A DNA stretch of 64,000 nt from Entomortierella parvispora (taxonomy: Eukaryota > Mortierellomycota > Mortierellomycetes > Mortierellales > Mortierellaceae). Numbering within the stretch: the first letter of the stretch is position 1; every line of letters begins with the position of its first letter. Shown here piece by piece: positions 59,290 to 64,000 of the stretch. Under the pieces are notes generated by a model. The model saw only the letters and a list, made by a program, of their open reading frames with translations. It was not told where the DNA came from and did no database searches. The stretch spans positions 2,976,001 to 3,040,000 of the forward strand of contig OY752142.1 in NCBI GenBank assembly GCA_963573315.1. The letters run 5' to 3'. The position numbers and the translations under genes are program-made.

Positions 59290-62200
59290 TCAATTTTGTC
59301 CACTCCGTGGTCCGCGCGATCGCAGTCGTATCGAGAAGCGACTACTGCTTGGCCGAGAAGGAGGAGGAGGAGAGGTTGCAGGCTCTGAGAGTGGAGAACG
59401 AGGGGGAAGAAGAGGGACAGGAGGGGGAATGGGAAGGGCACCCATGCTAGAACTAGATGTCATGGGTAAGGCATCTAGACTGTAGGTTGATGCTCCCGAG
59501 GATTTTAACCGCGAGCCGAATCTTCTTTTTCTCGTTGATGTCCTGTTTTCGCCCTTGGGCGACTCTGATCCGATGCTAGATCCTAAAGCCATGGAAGCCG
59601 AGGCTGCCAATAAATCGGTGGTGCTCGAGTATCCAGTGGACGATGCGATCGGTACAGGTACAGAGGGCAAAGGAGAGCTTGAGGGACCCTCCGATTTCGA
59701 AGCCCTTCTTGAACCCTCACAAGAGCCTGGTCTCGAGGGCTGCTGCAGACGACTGTTGGGCAACGGCAAGGGTGGGGAGGTTGGAGGTCTCGCACAGAAC
59801 AACTGACGGATTCGCTCCGCTTCCGTGTTCCAATGGGGCATGCAGAGCGTGTACTCTAGTGGCACAAGGGTATCGTTCTTTTCAATCATCTTTCCACGTT
59901 TCACAAACGACTCGAAATAAGGACCTCCACAGGAACTACACTTGTTGGCCCCTCGCAAATACGTCTTGAGATGTGAGGGTAACAAAGGAGGTGCTGCTAT
60001 CCGATGACGGACCATGACCCTCGCCGCCAGTTCAAGCAACGTTGGGGGAGAGTGTAAAGGGTGATGGACAAAGGATTCGACTAGAGGGCAACGGTTCAAT
60101 CTTAGCCGACGCAAGAACTGCAGCTGACCGATTTCTGCAGGCAAGACGGTCAGAGGGTTATCGTTGAGGTCGAGATGGGCGAGTCCTTTGATTCGACCGA
60201 TTTCTCGAGGAAGGTGTTCGATCCGGTTGTTGTCCAGACACAAAGAGGTCAGCTTGGTGAGCTCGCCAATGGTGGGAGGGAGAGAGGTCAAGAAATTGAA
60301 AGAGAGCTTTAGATCAACGAGTCGAGTCAGATGCCGGATCGAGCTCGGTAGAGACGTCAATGTGTTTTTAGAAAGGTCCAACAGAGTCAGGTTACGGAGG
60401 TGGCCAATCTCGACAGGAATGCTGCTCAGATCATTACAGCAACTAGATGGCAAAAAGGAAAAGATGTCAGCACGGAGAAGACGTGTCGAACTACAATAAA
60501 AGCAGTGATCGCTCGCTTACAGTTGGATGTTTGTAGCCGAGGACAAAAGTCGGATGTTTGAAGACAGTTTTACAATTTCTTTGGAGCAGAGTCCAATGTT
60601 GGTCAAACTGAGCAATTCCGAGAATGGGATCGGACTCAGGTGGGCCACATCCTCATCCCCAAAGGACAATGGACCGTGAGAGCGCCATGGGCCAGACGCA
60701 CCTATCAAAGCACCAGTGGATTGACTAAACGAGTGTCCTCGACCTCCAGACGCGCCTTTGCCTTTCAACAACCGCCGTCGACTCAGGCGACCTCTGAACT
60801 CGAGAGGATCCTGCTGGAAATCACGCGAAAGATAGTCCAATCTCGTTCCCTCGCCTTCTCCTGGGGGTCGAGTGTTTCCTCCCTCCTCCAAATCCGACTG
60901 CTCATCTAATCCGTCAAGATCAGAGTCTTCTTCAATAGAAGATTGAAGTCCCCGGTCAAAGAAATCCTCTGGCAAGTGAACTGCCGCACTGTAATCGTCC
61001 TGATTCGCCCATGGTACTCTGAAGCCTCGTCCAGAATTCACCCCGTCCGTGGTGTACCTCCGAGCAGCTGCAGGATGGTTCATGAACCGGTCAGGCTGCT
61101 GATGAAAAATGGGCTCGCCCTTGAAAAAGTTGAAGGGTTCTGGTTCAAACTCGTCTGATGGCAAGTCCGCGATCCCCAAAGCCGCAATGAGATCCATCTT
61201 GCGGTTGTCCATTTTTCGAATCTTTTCTTCATCGTCTAGATCATAGTAATCCTCGTTGCAGTCGTCGTCGTCCTCTTCAGATTCGTCGCCTTGTTCTTCA
61301 TGGCCTCGATCGCTCTCTCTGTCACTGTCGAGGTGGATCAGTTCCCCGTGAACCCGATTGGTGTCCACTTCCCCGTCCAAAGCTCCGCGAGGATGGAGAC
61401 GAGGATGATGATGGTGGTGGTGGTGGTGATGCGAGAGAGGGTGGTGTTGGCTCGCAGGTGATAAAGGAGTTAATGAAGTTGTCACAGGTAGGGTGGTGGT
61501 CGATTCTGAGGCAGTGGAGACGGCTGTCGTTGCCGTGCTCAACATGGAACCCCTCCTCGTGCCGAGGAGATTAGTCATTGGACTCGTAATTGGCGTTGTT
61601 GAACCTCCTGCAGATGCACTGGACGAGGATGCAGGAGGAGAGCCCGCTCGAGCCTTTGTGGGCGAGCACGCACAGGCCAGGGATGGGGGACAGTGAGGTA
61701 TCGTTTCAGATTCCGATAGGGATGGTCCTGCAGCTGTTTGAGAAGTTCTTGCTGCAGCTGCAGCTCCGCGGCTGTGAGTGTCCTCGTCCCTCTTTGATCC
61801 TGTGTGTGATCCGTTGTTTCCTGTTCCTGGCAGGGGTATTTGACGGTCGGTAACATTCTGGACCGAGTCCAGTGTGGAAGAACGAGGGTAGAGAAAACAA
61901 CTCTGCTCTTGATGGCCAGAGTCCGTGTCCTGGAGGAGGTTTGTTGCTGATGCGGCGGTGGTGGCACTAAGGATCGTCATTGTTGCCTGTCCGCTGTTTG
62001 AATGAGCGGTCATGGTCGTGGTCGTGGTCGTTGAACGAGGAGGAGGAGGAGAAGAAGGAGGGGAAGTCACTGGAGGGTCATCGCTGATACCGTTCATAAG
62101 ACTATCTAAAAAGTCCTGATCTTGTCCAACAGCATGCCATTTCAATTCAAATTCAGGTCCTTGGATCAAAATGGAGCTTAACGAGACGATTTCCGTATCT

Positions 62201-62547
62201 TCATCATCCTCTTCACTGCCTGTCATTTGATATCCTTGAGGCAATCCTGGTAACGTTGAATCAACTCCTTGACCATTCAACAGTGGATCCTCTCCGGCAC
62301 CACCGCCTACCCCTTGACCAAATTGTTGGTGCTGCAATGGGTGTTGTTGCTGTTGGAGGCGATGAGATGACAAGGGTGTGACAGAGGTGGTAGTGTCCGG
62401 GCTCTTGAGGAGAAGCAGTCGACTCGCGATCCGTTGACGGGTCGAAAACATTGAAGGCGAGGAAGCATTCCAAGAGTGGTCCTCCTTGCGGGCATGGGTA
62501 TAAGCAAAAGGTAGGCGAGCGTGCTCACGAGAGACGGTGGCACCCAT
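59290..62547 (-). CDS. Leucine-rich-repeat protein with probable N-myristoylation
   Basis: Exons 62547-60521 and 60442-59290 give 1059 residues. The N-terminus MGATVSREHARLPF fits the N-myristoylation consensus (Gly2, Ser6). Residues 20-600 are low-complexity Ser/Gln/Asp/Glu with a His run (HHHHHHHHHH-type) and acidic stretches. Leucine-rich repeats run from about 650 to 800, of the Ras-binding Shoc2/small-GTPase type: LRNLTLLDLSKNTLTSLP, LVDLKLSFNFLTSLP, LTSLCLDNNRIEHLP, LAHLDLNDNPLTVLP. After them is a cysteine pair CSSCGGPYFESFVK (844-847) and LCMPHWN, likely a small zinc hook shared by fungal LRR proteins. The Ser/Pro-rich end has basic patches. A membrane-linked scaffold in Ras, cAMP or morphogenesis signalling is plausible, but the exact ortholog is not recognised. 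Confidence 0.85.
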
Positions 62548-63681
62548 GATGTTCTTTTGCAGTAATTGAGGATCGTGGGCAAGTAACTTTTTTTTTTTTT
62601 TTTTTTTTTTGTTGTTTGTTGTTTGTTGTTTGTGTGAATTACCGTTATAACTACAATGTTGTCGTTGGCAATTGAGCACTGGGCGCTTCACAGTGGTTAA
62701 TGGTGATAAAGACGCTGGTCAAAAGGGGGAATACGAAGGACGACAAGAATTGGAAAGAAGGAAAGGAATGAAAGGAGAGGGCCAAAAAAGAGCAGTAAAA
62801 AGAGTGCTCGCAAACGGAGAGCCGAGGTTTTTTTTTTGTTTTTTTTGAAAAGAAATTATGAGAGATGGGAGAAAAAGAGAGAGAGAAAAGAGATGATGAT
62901 AGAAAGAAGGAGATTGTGGACTTTCGGCAGTTACGACACAGAGCACACGCGGCTTTGTAGAGGGCTGTCAGGAATGCGAAAAGGGAAAAGTCATTCAGTA
63001 TGGGATGATCGTGAGGGTTCAATGGAGAGGAGGAAAGGCAAGATGGAGAAAGAGAGGGAGAGAAAAAGAGAGAGGGAGAGAGAGAGAAGAAAAGGAGGAA
63101 AGAAGAGGCAAAAAAGCAGGCTCTGGAGAGCCAGCCATGCGACGCAAGGGGAGAGGGGGAAACGAAAGGAGTCTTGAGGAAACAAAGAAAAGAGACGGAT
63201 ACACACCTCCTTTTCGGCCGTTTTCAGAGCGCGCCTTTGTAATTGAACACGCGCGGTCAAGAATAACTTTTTTGAAGGATGGAGGAGGGTGCAGCAGTTG
63301 CTGATGAGAGGAAGGAAACGAGATGCTCTGCTGGATGATGCAGGCAGGGCTATTGTCAGCATCCAGGAGATCGGTTGCGCTGTCAAGTCAAACGCACGCA
63401 GCAGTCTGAAAAAGAAAAAATAAAAAAACGGTCTGCCGGGAAAGGAGCATGCAACAACAACGCCCCTTTGTTCTGCCTCTGAAATGATTTTTGTTTTGTC
63501 CGACGCGTCAAGAAAAGAAAAAGAGGCTTGTGTGACTGCCCACTCGTGTTTGCGCACAACGCGTGCGCCGCTTTCGTTGATTGTCCTCGTCTGCATGAAC
63601 CAGGGCAGGGCATATATGCATGTGGACCCTCCCTTCATCCGCCCCTCCCCACGCCTCATCAATCATCAATCATCAATCATC
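62548..63681. promoter_or_regulatory. Divergent intergenic region at right end
   Basis: About 1.1 kb, with a 23-base T run (62588-62610) followed by TTGTTTG repeats, GA-rich tracts (62870-62910, 63040-63110) and a TATATA-like box (63611-63618) about 65 bases before the next ATG. Four ATCA repeats directly precede that ATG. Confidence 0.5.
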
Positions 63682-64000
63682 ATGGACTCGCCGTCGCGCA
63701 TCCAGCCCGGCCTGATCTCGCCTAGTCTCAGGAAGAGCCGTCGCGCGCGTTCAGCCACGCCTGGAAAGACCACACCTAAACGGCTCTACTTGCGCCAATC
63801 TTTCCCCTTCAACTCAAACTCGCCTGCATCAATTACACCTCGCGTCAGTCCTGGCACATCTTTTGAACGACGGCAACAACTTCTCGAAGATGCCAAAAAG
63901 GAACAAGAGCTACTGGAACCAGACTCGTCTGAAAAGGAGAATCAGGAGCAAGCACCCCGCATTAGCCTTGGCACATCCTTTCAACGGCGACAACAATTGC
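63682..64000 (+). CDS. Unrecognised basic/low-complexity protein, 5' part only
   Basis: An open frame from the ATG at 63682 (MDSPSRIQPGLISPSLRKSR) runs off the right edge with at least 106 residues. It is rich in Ser, Pro, Arg and Gln. It contains an imperfect repeat: VSPGTSFERRQQLL near residue 62 and ISLGTSFQRRQQL near residue 96, each preceded by PR. No domain is recognised. The start is supported by a TATA-like sequence and a short leader. The basic N-terminus (KSRRARSATPGKTTPKRL) looks like a nuclear-protein tail, which is only a guess. Confidence 0.6.
   Translation, partial: MDSPSRIQPGLISPSLRKSRRARSATPGKTTPKRLYLRQSFPFNSNSPASITPRVSPGTSFERRQQLLEDAKKEQELLEPDSSEKENQEQAPRISLGTSFQRRQQL

Overview
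This is a gene-dense stretch of a filamentous fungal nuclear genome. Genes are broken by short GT-AG introns, mostly 60-150 bases, with a few of 500-800. Intergenic DNA is rich in CT/GA tracts and poly-A/T runs. The gene set (GPI-anchor enzyme, anaphase-promoting complex, S6-type kinase, G-beta, ureidoglycolate lyase, cell-wall GH16, several F-box/LRR proteins, an oil-body DUF1264 relic) and the protein style suggest a Mucoromycota fungus, most likely Mortierellaceae. That placement is inference from family resemblance; no rRNA or other marker is present.

Layout, left to right. APC2 (-, cut by the left edge) is divergent from a membrane desaturase (+). A Hcs1/SMUBP2-type helicase (-) is divergent from a cytochrome P450 (+). 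Then come G-beta (+), a membrane GNAT acetyltransferase (+) and an S6K-like AGC kinase (+). A degenerate minisatellite lies between the kinase and the convergent GPI-ethanolamine-phosphate transferase MCD4/PIGN (-). MCD4 is head to head with a SUN-domain Slp1/SUCO-like ER protein (+). Ureidoglycolate lyase (+) and a 4'-phosphopantetheinyl transferase (+) follow. Next are a broken DUF1264 oil-body gene (-), a VWA protein (-), an F-box/LRR gene (+), a secreted GH16 enzyme (-) and a second F-box/LRR gene (-). Alanyl-tRNA synthetase (+) is followed by a decayed duplication zone, then a RanBP3/Yrb2-like gene (-). Dipeptidyl-peptidase 5 (+), mitochondrial AsnRS (+), a probably myristoylated LRR protein (-) and the start of an unrecognised gene (+) complete the window.

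There is no operon logic, CRISPR, rRNA or recognisable tRNA. Genes mostly form divergent pairs sharing promoters, or convergent pairs.

The most unusual observation is the VWA protein at 37339-38832. It ends in EESDDDMGFGLFD, the canonical C-terminal tail of the eukaryotic ribosomal P-stalk proteins. Also notable are a tandem duplication that copied the abutting 3' ends of the AlaRS and Yrb2 genes and then decayed, the DUF1264 pseudogene with an in-frame stop and a one-base frameshift, and a GH16 enzyme whose catalytic motif lacks the usual aspartate.
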